Of a stretch of DNA of 6,286 bases, positions 1 through 5,372 are shown one piece after another. Below the pieces are notes generated by a model that was given only the letters and a program-made list of their open reading frames with translations, was not told the DNA's origin and searched no databases. Source of the DNA: DATDRS01 sp035291605 (GTDB lineage Bacteria > Chloroflexota > Anaerolineae > Anaerolineales > UBA6663); NCBI GenBank assembly GCA_035291605.1, contig DATDRS010000208.1, positions 1 to 6,286 of the forward strand, written 5' to 3'. The first letter of the stretch is position 1; each line of letters opens with the position of its first letter. The position numbers and the translations under genes are program-made.

Positions 1-28
1 GGCCCGGCCCGGATAGGCTCTTTCTGTC

Positions 29-34
29 AGGAGG
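29..34 (+). promoter_or_regulatory. Shine-Dalgarno sequence of the PlsY-like gene
   Basis: AGGAGG lies 5 bases before the ATG at 40 and fixes that start. The reading frame is open upstream to the window edge but offers no other ATG, GTG or TTG. Bases 1-28 show no recognisable promoter. A TAG at 14-16 could be the end of a gene lying to the left, but too little of it is present to judge. Confidence 0.85.
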
Positions 35-39
35 CTTTC

Positions 40-714
40 ATGTGGCTGATCCCGGTTCTCATGGGGGTGGGATATTTGCTTGGCTCTATCCCGAGCGGGT
101 TCCTGATCGTCAGGGTCTTTTCCGGGCAGGATGTGCGGCAGATGGGCAGCGGGCGCACGGGCGGCACGAATGTGATGCGGGCGGCCGGCTTTTGGCCGGG
201 ACTGCTGACGGCCTTGCTCGACATGCTCAAGGCCACGGCCAGCGTCTGGATCGCGAAAGCGGTTCTGCCGCTGGATATTCAGCCTCTGGGCATGGCGTTG
301 GCCGGGCTGTGCGCCATCCTCGGCCATAATTATTCACTCTTTCTGAAATTCAAGGGCGGGGCGGGGGGCGCGCCGTGCGTCGGCGGCGCGATTGGCATCT
401 GGCCGTGGAGCGGGTTGATTATCGTGCCGTTGGGCGCGGGGGTGCTGTTCGGCATTGGCTATGCTTCGGTCGCCACGCTCTCGGCGGCGTTCTTCGCTAC
501 GGCATTGTTTGCCTACCGGTTTTACGCGCGCGCGCCGGGCGCCGAGGCCGAGTTCTTCGTCGTCTACGGCCTCGGCTCGGTTATTTTGCTGGCCTGGGCC
601 TTGCGCCCGAATATCCAGCGGCTGATTCGCGGCGAGGAGCGCGTGGTGGGCTGGCGCGCCAGGCGACTGAAGCAGGCAAATGTGGCGGAGTCGTCTTCAA
701 GTGGGGAGCGTTAG
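40..714 (+). CDS. plsY: PlsY-family glycerol-3-phosphate acyltransferase (divergent motifs)
   Basis: PlsY is an integral membrane enzyme that transfers an acyl group from acyl-phosphate to glycerol-3-phosphate, making lysophosphatidate, the first step of bacterial phospholipid synthesis. The 224-residue product has the family length and layout: a hydrophobic start with GSIPSGFLI (residues 15-23), motif 1 as GSGRTGGTN (37-45) with R48, a central GHNYSLFLKFKGG (95-107), further hydrophobic segments near 118-140, 142-160 and 172-188, and a carboxy-terminal RPNIQRLIRG (189-198). The order of the three motifs supports the assignment. Oddities: motif 1 has R-T-G-G where most PlsY have N-x-G-A, the KGGKG loop reads KGGAG, and the histidine usually opening motif 3 (HRxNI) is leucine here (LRPNI). 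These may be lineage features or may mark a PlsY paralogue with changed activity. The start is set by AGGAGG at 29-34. It stands alone on the + strand and converges with the nucleotidyltransferase gene. Confidence 0.85.
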   Translation: MWLIPVLMGVGYLLGSIPSGFLIVRVFSGQDVRQMGSGRTGGTNVMRAAGFWPGLLTALLDMLKATASVWIAKAVLPLDIQPLGMALAGLCAILGHNYSLFLKFKGGAGGAPCVGGAIGIWPWSGLIIVPLGAGVLFGIGYASVATLSAAFFATALFAYRFYARAPGAEAEFFVVYGLGSVILLAWALRPNIQRLIRGEERVVGWRARRLKQANVAESSSSGER

Positions 715-727
715 AGTTGGGAGTTAG
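714..727 (+). repeat. Two tandem heptamers after plsY
   Basis: GAGTTGG is followed at once by GAGTTAG, a two-copy 7-base tandem repeat with one mismatch. It begins at the last base of the plsY stop codon. It matters mainly because two other 7-base-period repeats occur in this window, at 3596-3630 and 5313-5326. Confidence 0.45.
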
Positions 728-732
728 CGTGT

Positions 733-867
733 TCAAATCCAGCCAGGCGCTTCGACGTTCAAGGCGGCGGCCTTGTCGCCATTGGACTTGACCACGTCTT
801 CACCGCGTAGGTCCTGGAATAAGGAGACATATTCCTTTTTGTCGTCAACGCCCTGGACAGGCGACTC
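733..867 (-). other. Open stretch in frame after the nucleotidyltransferase stop; possible gene remnant
   Basis: Directly after the TGA of the nucleotidyltransferase, the same - strand frame stays open for 44 codons to a TGA at 733-735. It reads as a charged, protein-like sequence (for example DDKKEYVSLFQDLRGEDVV, then a segment ending EAPGWI). It has no usable start near its beginning; the first in-frame GTG is about halfway in. It could be the decayed carboxy-terminal end of a lost gene, or a carboxy-terminal extension cut off by a new stop. In GC-rich DNA, 44 open codons are not rare, so this is weak. I do not recognise a family. Confidence 0.2.
760..775. terminator. Short GC-rich hairpin between convergent genes
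   Basis: CAAGGC (760-765) and GCCTTG (770-775) form a perfect 6-base-pair stem with a 4-base loop. It lies between the plsY stop and the 3' end of the nucleotidyltransferase gene, where a bidirectional terminator would be expected. Neither strand has a T run after the stem, so a canonical Rho-independent terminator is not shown. It may be a chance palindrome. Confidence 0.25.
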
Positions 868-1452
868 TCACAGCCTCACAATCCTGGGCATCAATTGCCG
901 TTCGTCTCGATTCGCGAAGAAAGTCTGCCTGAGTTGTTCTTGCATGGCCAGATCATTGGCCCGCATCTCCCCAACGCTGCGCGTCATCGCGGAAGAAGCC
1001 CGTAGTTGGTATAACGCCAAAGGTGAAACCGTCTGTATAGCCACCCCCTCTATGGTCGTGGCCGGGCATTGAAACGTATCTTCGGATAAGAACACGCGGA
1101 AACGGCTGGGCGGAGGTTGGCCGGGCACGTCGAAGAGGTAGCCCCCACGTAGCTCTGGGTCGCTGACGCCGATTTCGATACGAAGATTGCCCGCGTGTGC
1201 GCCTAGGACCAGGAAGCGTCCGGGCGGCCCTTCGAGAGATACGTCAAACTCGGCAAAGCCGAGGGGTTTCAGTTGCTGCAAACACTGGTTCAATTGACTG
1301 CGGACGATTAGCACATCCAGATCAGCGTGCTGACGCGTGATGCGGTGATGCAGCAGCGCGTCCTCGGCAAAACCTCCCATGACGAACAGGGGCGGGGTCA
1401 GGGTTGCCATGTGTTCCAGGAGCGCCAGATATGTGTCTTGGCTAGGGGGCAT
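868..1452 (-). CDS. Nucleotidyltransferase, LinA / ANT(2'')-like fold
   Basis: The 194-residue product belongs to the DNA polymerase beta-like nucleotidyltransferases, in the group that includes the small-molecule enzymes ANT(2'') and LinA. Visible features are VMGGFAEDALL (residues 24-34) and TRQHADLDV (39-47). The latter supplies the paired aspartates D44 and D46 expected to hold the catalytic metal; E93 in RIEIGV may be the third carboxylate. Homologues of this type transfer AMP to small molecules, but the family is broad and the substrate here is unknown; antibiotic resistance cannot be inferred. The ATG at 1452 is the first possible start, because a TGA lies in frame ten codons upstream (1483-1485). 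It has no clear ribosome-binding sequence. This start sits inside the TGCAATGCC of a cyclase gene fragment, so the first few residues may not belong to the ancestral protein. M15 is an alternative start. It probably ends the - strand unit that begins at the UPF0175 gene. Confidence 0.75.
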   Translation of the reverse strand: MPPSQDTYLALLEHMATLTPPLFVMGGFAEDALLHHRITRQHADLDVLIVRSQLNQCLQQLKPLGFAEFDVSLEGPPGRFLVLGAHAGNLRIEIGVSDPELRGGYLFDVPGQPPPSRFRVFLSEDTFQCPATTIEGVAIQTVSPLALYQLRASSAMTRSVGEMRANDLAMQEQLRQTFFANRDERQLMPRIVRL

Positions 1453-1581
1453 TGCAGAATTTGCAGCGTGGGCCGGTGGGTATCAGACTCAAGACGTGCC
1501 GAAACTGACGGAGGGTAGAGCCGGGGCCTCTCCGGTGAGCAGACCGCGCCACCACTGTTCAGGCGATTGGCGTTTGGGCAT
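1442..1581 (-). pseudogene. 5' fragment of an adenylate/guanylate cyclase-type gene, frameshifted
   Basis: From an ATG at 1581, preceded by AAGGGTGAAGGAT as a plausible ribosome-binding region, the sequence reads MPKRQSPEQWWRGLLTGEAP and then reaches a TGA at 1489-1491 in its own frame. Near codon 22 the sense moves to another frame, as if one base were lost. There it continues TLRQFRHVLSL, then IPTGPRCKFCNAP, and ends at TAG (1442-1444). An EQWWR..LTGE start followed by PRCK.CNAP with a C-x-x-C pair is the pattern I recall at the amino end of class III adenylate/guanylate cyclases from Chloroflexota, which continue to a catalytic domain. No catalytic domain follows here. The fragment is about 46 codons long and its last 11 bases overlap the nucleotidyltransferase start. 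What is seen is two half-matches in two frames in the correct order; the family name rests on memory. The rest of 1453-1666 holds nothing else recognisable. Confidence 0.6.
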
Positions 1582-1666
1582 ATCCTTCACCCTTGGCTTG
1601 GCTCAGGCGAATCTGCGGCGAAGCGTCTGCGGCCCAACGGCCTGGTGCTCATGCGCTCGACTATGC

Positions 1667-2086
1667 TTACGTCTCAGGCGCAGAGCGACGCAGCCGTTTG
1701 AGCAAGCCGCGCTGGCGTTTGGCTTCCACCCGTCTGTGTTGGGTGGCTCGCGTCGGTCGCGTGGGCCGACGCGGCTTGGGCGCTTCAACCGCCCGGCGAA
1801 CCAAGGCAATTAGCCGCCGCCGCGCTTCTTGGCGATTCTGTTCTTGTGTCCGAGACCGGCGGGCCTCGATGAGGAGCACGCCCTCCGCAGTTAGCCGATT
1901 TCCTGCCAGGCGCAGCAATCGCTCACGTACTGCGTTGGGTAGAGAGGGGGAGTGCTCGACATCAAAGCGCAACTGCACAGCCGTGGCGACTTTGTTGACA
2001 TGCTGTCCGCCCGGGCCGGAAGCACGGATGAAGGTCTCCCGAAGCTCGCTTTCATCAATGGTGAGGATGGGCGTGACTACCAGCAT
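1667..2086 (-). CDS. arfB: Alternative ribosome-rescue peptidyl-tRNA hydrolase ArfB
   Basis: ArfB (YaeJ) enters the empty A site of ribosomes stalled on mRNA lacking a stop codon and hydrolyses the peptidyl-tRNA through a release-factor GGQ loop, while a basic tail lies in the mRNA channel. With the ATG at 2086 the product has 139 residues, close to the 140 of E. coli ArfB, and GGQ falls at 26-28, the same positions. Also visible are ASGPGGQHVNK (22-32), VQLRFD (37-42), SRTQEQNR (78-85) and the basic tail from about 104 with PRRPTRPTRATQ (105-116), which matches the family closely. A GTG at 2095 would add three residues and overlap the upstream gene by eight bases; I prefer the ATG because it matches the E. 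coli numbering. Neither start has a clear Shine-Dalgarno sequence. The ATG is one base after the stop of the UPF0175 gene, so translational coupling is likely. Confidence 0.93.
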   Translation of the reverse strand: MLVVTPILTIDESELRETFIRASGPGGQHVNKVATAVQLRFDVEHSPSLPNAVRERLLRLAGNRLTAEGVLLIEARRSRTQEQNRQEARRRLIALVRRAVEAPKPRRPTRPTRATQHRRVEAKRQRGLLKRLRRSAPET

Positions 2087-2087
2087 A

Positions 2088-2321
2088 CTATGCACGCAAA
2101 GTTTTCAGGTCGGCTTCAAAATCAGCCACGTCGTAGTGAACAGGGATCTTGCGGCTGGCGAGCAGAAATTGAAATTGCAGCTGGCTCAGTCCGGCCAGGC
2201 GGCTGGCCTGCCCCAGAGTCAGTTTTTCCTTTGAGTACAGCAGGATGGCAACTTCTTGCATAAATTCACCTGCTGTCATGTGGGCGGTGTGCAAGATTTC
2301 ATCAGGAATAACGACGCTCAT
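2088..2321 (-). CDS. UPF0175 family antitoxin-like protein
   Basis: The 77-residue product fits UPF0175, small proteins usually found next to PIN-domain (DUF3368-type) toxins and regarded as their antitoxins and DNA-binding regulators. Seen here are an amino-terminal VVIPDEIL strand (residues 3-10), a helix EFMQEVAILLYSKEKLTLGQAS (19-40, counted in pieces), the helix-turn-helix-like LGQASRLAGLSQLQFQFLL (36-54) and the typical ending IPVHYDVADFEADLKTL (59-75). The ATG at 2321 is chosen over one at 2339 because GAGGAGG lies five bases before it and because family members begin at this point. The gene shows visibly fewer G and C bases than the transporter genes, which may point to transfer. No PIN gene is adjacent: upstream is a promoter and a CoA-transferase, downstream is arfB. 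It is either an orphan antitoxin or a regulator recruited by arfB. If it binds DNA, the promoter at 2351-2379 is the natural target. Confidence 0.85.
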   Translation of the reverse strand: MSVVIPDEILHTAHMTAGEFMQEVAILLYSKEKLTLGQASRLAGLSQLQFQFLLASRKIPVHYDVADFEADLKTLRA

Positions 2322-2326
2322 ATGGG

Positions 2327-2333
2327 CCTCCTC
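2327..2333 (-). promoter_or_regulatory. Shine-Dalgarno sequence of the UPF0175 gene
   Basis: GAGGAGG on the - strand lies 5 bases before the ATG at 2321. It decides between this start and the upstream ATG at 2339, which would place the ribosome-binding site inside the gene. Confidence 0.85.
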
Positions 2334-2350
2334 GTTCATAAGCGCCCTAG

Positions 2351-2379
2351 AGTATAACTGCCTACGAGGGGCAGGGCAA
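2351..2379 (-). promoter_or_regulatory. Sigma70-like promoter for the UPF0175-arfB unit
   Basis: On the - strand TTGCCC (2374-2379) and TATACT (2351-2356) are separated by 17 bases; they match the consensus at 4 of 6 and 5 of 6 positions. Transcription would start near 2344, giving a leader of about 20 bases before the UPF0175 ATG. The -10 region lies in a small imperfect palindrome (2351-2359), and the -35 box lies in the loop of the inverted repeat at 2365-2392. Either could serve control, but that is inference. Confidence 0.55.
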
Positions 2380-2392
2380 GCAGAAACCCTCG
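2365..2392. repeat. Inverted repeat after the CoA-transferase gene
   Basis: CGAGGG (2365-2370) and CCCTCG (2387-2392) can pair into a 6-base-pair stem around a 16-base loop, immediately after the CoA-transferase stop. It could be a weak terminator for that gene or an operator for the downstream promoter, whose -35 box lies in the loop. No T run follows on the - strand, so termination is not shown. Confidence 0.25.
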
Positions 2393-2394
2393 CC

Positions 2395-3549
2395 TCATGC
2401 TGACTTCACAATCCCTTTCGCCTCCAGCTCCTTGATCTCCTCCTCACTCATCCCCGCCTGCTTCAAAATCTCGATGGTGTTTCCGCCCAGCGCCGGAGCG
2501 GGGGAGTCGCTTTCGCGGTGGGTGAAGACGAGCGGCGAGGCGATGCGCTCGGCCCGGCCATCTTTTTCCACAACTAACCCCCGGTGGCGCACCTGCGGGT
2601 GGCTCAACATCTCTTCAAACGAGTAGACCGCCTCCGCGCAGCCATCCGCGCCTTCAAGGCGTTTGAGCCATTCGGCGCGGGTGCGTTGGCGAAAGACGGC
2701 GGCGACCTCTATGATGGCGGAGTGATCGAACTGGCGCGGAACGAGATCGGCGCGGTCGGCGACTCTGCAGAAGGCCGCCCAGAAATCCGGCTCTAATGCG
2801 GCGAGCGCGATGAACTGGCCGTCAGCGGTTTCGTATATGTTATAGCACGGGAACTCGCCGGTGAGCGCCATGCGCCCGCGCTCAGGGGCTTTGCCTGTGC
2901 TGAAGAATTGTCCGCCCGCCGTGGGCGCGGTCCACGATACCACGGCGTCAATCAACGACACGTCGAGATATTGCCCCTCACCAGTGCGCTCGCGCCCGGC
3001 CAGCGCGCCGAGGATCGCGATGGCTGCCAGCATCCCCCCGGCCAGGTCGGCGATCTGCACCCCCGGCAGGATCGGCGGCCCGCCCGCGGCGCCGTTGAGG
3101 CCCAGCAGGCCGCCCACTGACAGGTAGTTGGGATCGTGGCCGGCGCGGTCACGGTATGGGCCGCTCTGCCCGTAGCCGGAGAGCGAGCAATAGATGATGC
3201 GCGGGTTGACGCCGCGCGCCGCTTCGTAGCCGATGCCCATGCGATCCACCACGCCGGGGCGGAAACCCTCCAGCACTACGTCGGCCTCGCGCGCCAGCCG
3301 CAAAAAGATTTCTTTCCCGCGCGGGTTGCGGTAGTTCAGCGCCACGCTCTTCTTGTTCCGGTTGACCGCCGCGAACAGGCCGCTCAGCCCCACCTCGGGC
3401 GGCAGGAAGCGCGCATAATCGCCGACGCGCGGCGTTTCGATCTTGATGACCTCGGCCCCCATATCCGCGAGGAGCATCGTGCAGTAGGGGCCGGGCAAGA
3501 GGCGAGAGAGGTCGAGGACGCGGATGCCAGAGAGGGGCTGGAAAGGCAT
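2395..3549 (-). CDS. CaiB/BaiF family III CoA-transferase, alpha-methylacyl-CoA racemase-like
   Basis: Family III enzymes either move CoA between carboxylic acids or, in the alpha-methylacyl-CoA racemase branch, invert the alpha-methyl centre of acyl-CoAs; all act in the cytosol. The 384-residue product has the family length and motifs: LSGIRVLDLSRLLPGPY (residues 6-22), ADMGAEVIKIE (28-38), NRNKKSVALN (63-72), EGFRPGV (94-100), SLSGYGQSGPY (122-132), GHDPNYL (137-143), ADLAGG (167-172), RTGEGQYLDVSLID (188-201) and the tail HPQVRHRG (317-324). D168 sits where family III transferases carry the catalytic aspartate. The GHD motif with H138, together with D168 and E240, resembles the racemase set, so a racemase or a transferase are both possible and the substrate cannot be read. 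The ATG at 3549 follows AAGGA (3558-3562) by 8 bases. Upstream on the same strand is the ABC importer, 92 bases away. Confidence 0.92.
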   Translation of the reverse strand: MPFQPLSGIRVLDLSRLLPGPYCTMLLADMGAEVIKIETPRVGDYARFLPPEVGLSGLFAAVNRNKKSVALNYRNPRGKEIFLRLAREADVVLEGFRPGVVDRMGIGYEAARGVNPRIIYCSLSGYGQSGPYRDRAGHDPNYLSVGGLLGLNGAAGGPPILPGVQIADLAGGMLAAIAILGALAGRERTGEGQYLDVSLIDAVVSWTAPTAGGQFFSTGKAPERGRMALTGEFPCYNIYETADGQFIALAALEPDFWAAFCRVADRADLVPRQFDHSAIIEVAAVFRQRTRAEWLKRLEGADGCAEAVYSFEEMLSHPQVRHRGLVVEKDGRAERIASPLVFTHRESDSPAPALGGNTIEILKQAGMSEEEIKELEAKGIVKSA

Positions 3550-3595
3550 GAGGAAGATCCTTCTTCAGCGGGTGGAACAGATGGAACTGAAGCGC

Positions 3596-3630
3596 CATAC
3601 GGAATACGCAATACGTAATGCGTGGTGCGT
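3596..3630. repeat. Five-copy heptamer tandem repeat
   Basis: On the + strand the units are CATACGG, AATACGC, AATACGT, AATGCGT and GGTGCGT, a 7-base period with consensus AATACGT that becomes looser at both ends. It lies in the 92-base gap between the substrate-binding protein stop and the CoA-transferase start. No hairpin or convincing promoter is visible in this gap. Its role is unknown; it may be an expansion by replication slippage or a member of a dispersed intergenic repeat family. Confidence 0.75.
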
Positions 3631-3641
3631 GCGGTTCGTCG

Positions 3642-5366
3642 TCACGGTTCCAATGTCAGCCTTAAAAATACATTTTCAATCGGGCTGGGGACGTTGCCGT
3701 TGACGTTGGCGCGAAAGGCCCAGGCGGTTTGGCGGTGGGCCAGGGGGATGGCGGGAACCAGGTCGAAGATGCGGGCGTGGGCCTGCGCGTAGAGCGCTTC
3801 CCGCTCGGCCGGGTCAGTCACGGCGCGGGCCGAAAGCAGGAGTTGGGCCAGCTCCGCGTCGGGCGGGAGCGGCTGGCCGAGCTCGTCGCTGTTGAACGCG
3901 CCCTCCGCGCCGCAGAAAAGCGGGCAGAGAAAACTATCCGGGTCGCCGTTGACGCCCGTCCAGCCGAGGAGGAACAGGTCCGCGCGGCCCGCGTGGACAT
4001 CCGGCAGCCAGGCGGTTTGCCAGTCCGGCGCGGCGACGAGCACGTCGAGGCCGAGCGTCGTGGAGATGTCGTTTTGAATGGCCAGGCCGAGGCCCGCCGG
4101 GTCGGGCAGGTAAGAGCGCGGGATTGGAGGCACGTAGAGCGTCGCGGATTTAGGGAAGAACTCTACCGCCGCGCGGCAGGCCTCCCAGTGCTCCGCGGCC
4201 CGCGCGAGGTCGCGGGAGCGGTCGGCCGGAGGCGCGGCGTAACCCCAGACGGAAGGCGGCTGCATGGCGAGGGCCGCCTGGGCGTCGCCGGGGAAGAAAG
4301 CCTGCACATAGCGCCCTTTGTCCAGGGCATAGGCCACGGCCAGGCGGCAATCCAGGATGTTCCAGGGTGCGTGCGCCTGGTTGAAGCCGAGATACAGCAC
4401 GTTGAGCGGGGGATCAAACTCCACGCGGGTGTCGTGTTGACCGTCCACCGCGTAATCCTTCGGGTTGAGATGCGAGACGCCTTCGATCTCGCCCACCTGC
4501 AAGGCGAGCAGCCGCTGGGTGTCGTCGGGGATGACTTTGAAGACCAACTCATCCGGCTGGGGGGGGACGCCCCAGTAGTTCGGATTGCGGACGAGGTGGA
4601 TGATGTTTTCAGAAGTCCAGCTATAGAGGCTGAACGGCCCAGCCCCGGCTGAGTTCGCTGTTGGCGCGCCAAAATTTCCATCCGCAAAGGCCGCCGGGTT
4701 CACCAGCGCGAAGCTGGGCATAGCGAGCGTGCTGGGGAGGGAGGCCTCCGGGCGGTTGAGTGCCAGGACGAGTGTGCGGTCGTCGGGCGTCTCCACTTTG
4801 GCGACCAGTGACAGCGGCGCGCCGTCCTCGTCCGCCTCGCCCGCGAACCCGCCGAACATCAGGCGCCAGAAGGTATAAGCGCCGGACGGCTCGCGGCTGA
4901 GCCAGCGGTCGAAGTTGCGCGCCGCAGCCTGGGCCGTCAGCGGCGCGCCATCGCTGAAACGGACGTTGGGGCGCAGGTGAAAGGTCCAGATCAGGCCGTC
5001 CGCCGAGGCCTCCCAGGCTTCCGCGAGCGCCGGGATAGGGCGCGTCGCGCCCGGCTCATAAGCCGTCAGGCCCTCGTACAGATGGCGCGTGATGAGCAGC
5101 GCCGCCTGGTCCACCGCGTTCGCGGGGTCTAGCGTCCCTGGCGCGGAGGCGAGGCCGATCGTGAAAGTGCGCGGCCCCTCGGTCGGGGTGGGCAAAGCCG
5201 TCGGGAACGTAGTGGGATGAACGGCGGGAAATGTCGCGGAGGGCGACGGCGGGCTGTCCGTGGGCGGCGGGGGGGGGCCGGCGCAGGCGACTAAGGCAAT
5301 CATAAGGCCCAGGGTGCAAGGTGCAAAGCCTAAGCCCCGCCAGCCTGTCAGGAAAATTCGTGGCAA
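3642..5366 (-). CDS. ABC transporter substrate-binding lipoprotein, family 5 (peptide/nickel type)
   Basis: This is the extracytoplasmic solute receptor of a DppA/OppA-type ABC importer. The 574-residue product has a lipoprotein signal ending in LVAC (lipid-bearing Cys at residue 28), a Pro/Thr/Ser-rich spacer at about 31-65, and a family 5 body. Family marks include WTFHLRPNVRFSDGAPLTA (127-145), GAGPFSLYSW (241-250), LVRNPNYWG (258-266), LAVAYALDKGRYV (342-354) and GWTGVNGDPDSFL (468-480). Such proteins bind peptides, nickel or sugars; the ligand cannot be told here. The start is TTG at 5366. The frame is the same as that of the upstream permease, whose TAA is only two codons before, and the next start (M22) would remove the signal peptide. 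Ribosome binding is weak, so coupling to the permease is likely. Oddities are a run of nine C bases just after the lipobox and a duplicated heptamer within the signal-peptide codons. Confidence 0.93.
   Translation of the reverse strand: MPRIFLTGWRGLGFAPCTLGLMIALVACAGPPPPPTDSPPSPSATFPAVHPTTFPTALPTPTEGPRTFTIGLASAPGTLDPANAVDQAALLITRHLYEGLTAYEPGATRPIPALAEAWEASADGLIWTFHLRPNVRFSDGAPLTAQAAARNFDRWLSREPSGAYTFWRLMFGGFAGEADEDGAPLSLVAKVETPDDRTLVLALNRPEASLPSTLAMPSFALVNPAAFADGNFGAPTANSAGAGPFSLYSWTSENIIHLVRNPNYWGVPPQPDELVFKVIPDDTQRLLALQVGEIEGVSHLNPKDYAVDGQHDTRVEFDPPLNVLYLGFNQAHAPWNILDCRLAVAYALDKGRYVQAFFPGDAQAALAMQPPSVWGYAAPPADRSRDLARAAEHWEACRAAVEFFPKSATLYVPPIPRSYLPDPAGLGLAIQNDISTTLGLDVLVAAPDWQTAWLPDVHAGRADLFLLGWTGVNGDPDSFLCPLFCGAEGAFNSDELGQPLPPDAELAQLLLSARAVTDPAEREALYAQAHARIFDLVPAIPLAHRQTAWAFRANVNGNVPSPIENVFLRLTLEP
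5269..5277. repeat. Nine-base G:C homopolymer in the lipoprotein gene
   Basis: Nine G on the + strand (C on the coding strand) encode part of the PPPPP stretch that begins three residues after the lipobox cysteine. Gain or loss of one base would end the protein early. A second run of eight lies at 4559-4566 in the same gene. Confidence 0.7.
5313..5326. repeat. Perfect duplicated heptamer within the signal-peptide codons
   Basis: GGTGCAA occurs twice in direct succession on the + strand. On the coding strand it gives the CAC-CTT-GCA-type codons of FAPCTLG in the lipoprotein signal. This is the third 7-base-period repeat in the window. Confidence 0.6.
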
Positions 5367-5372
5367 TTGCTT

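Noticed and set aside
773..1072. 99-codon open frame on the + strand
   Set aside because: It is antisense to the nucleotidyltransferase, has no family pattern, and lacks a good ribosome-binding site.
868..1452. Antibiotic resistance gene
   Set aside because: The fold and metal-binding residues fit the ANT(2'')/LinA group, but the group is broad and nothing in the sequence shows a drug substrate.
1593..2234. 213-codon open frame on the + strand
   Set aside because: It runs antisense to arfB and UPF0175, both with clear family matches, and reads as low-complexity Arg/Ser-rich sequence.
2088..2339. Longer UPF0175 protein starting at 2339
   Set aside because: The GAGGAGG at 2327-2333 would then be within the gene, and the extra residues do not fit the family start.
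3136..3618. 160-codon open frame on the + strand, and a 149-codon frame on the - strand nearby
   Set aside because: Both are alternative frames of the CoA-transferase gene, with compositions typical of GC-rich shadow frames.
3596..3630. CRISPR array
   Set aside because: The units are 7 bases long with no spacers, so this is a simple tandem repeat.
3729..4652. 307-codon open frame on the + strand
   Set aside because: It lies antisense to the well-supported substrate-binding lipoprotein. Its sequence is rich in Arg, Gly and Val with no domain pattern, as expected for an antisense frame of a GC-rich gene.
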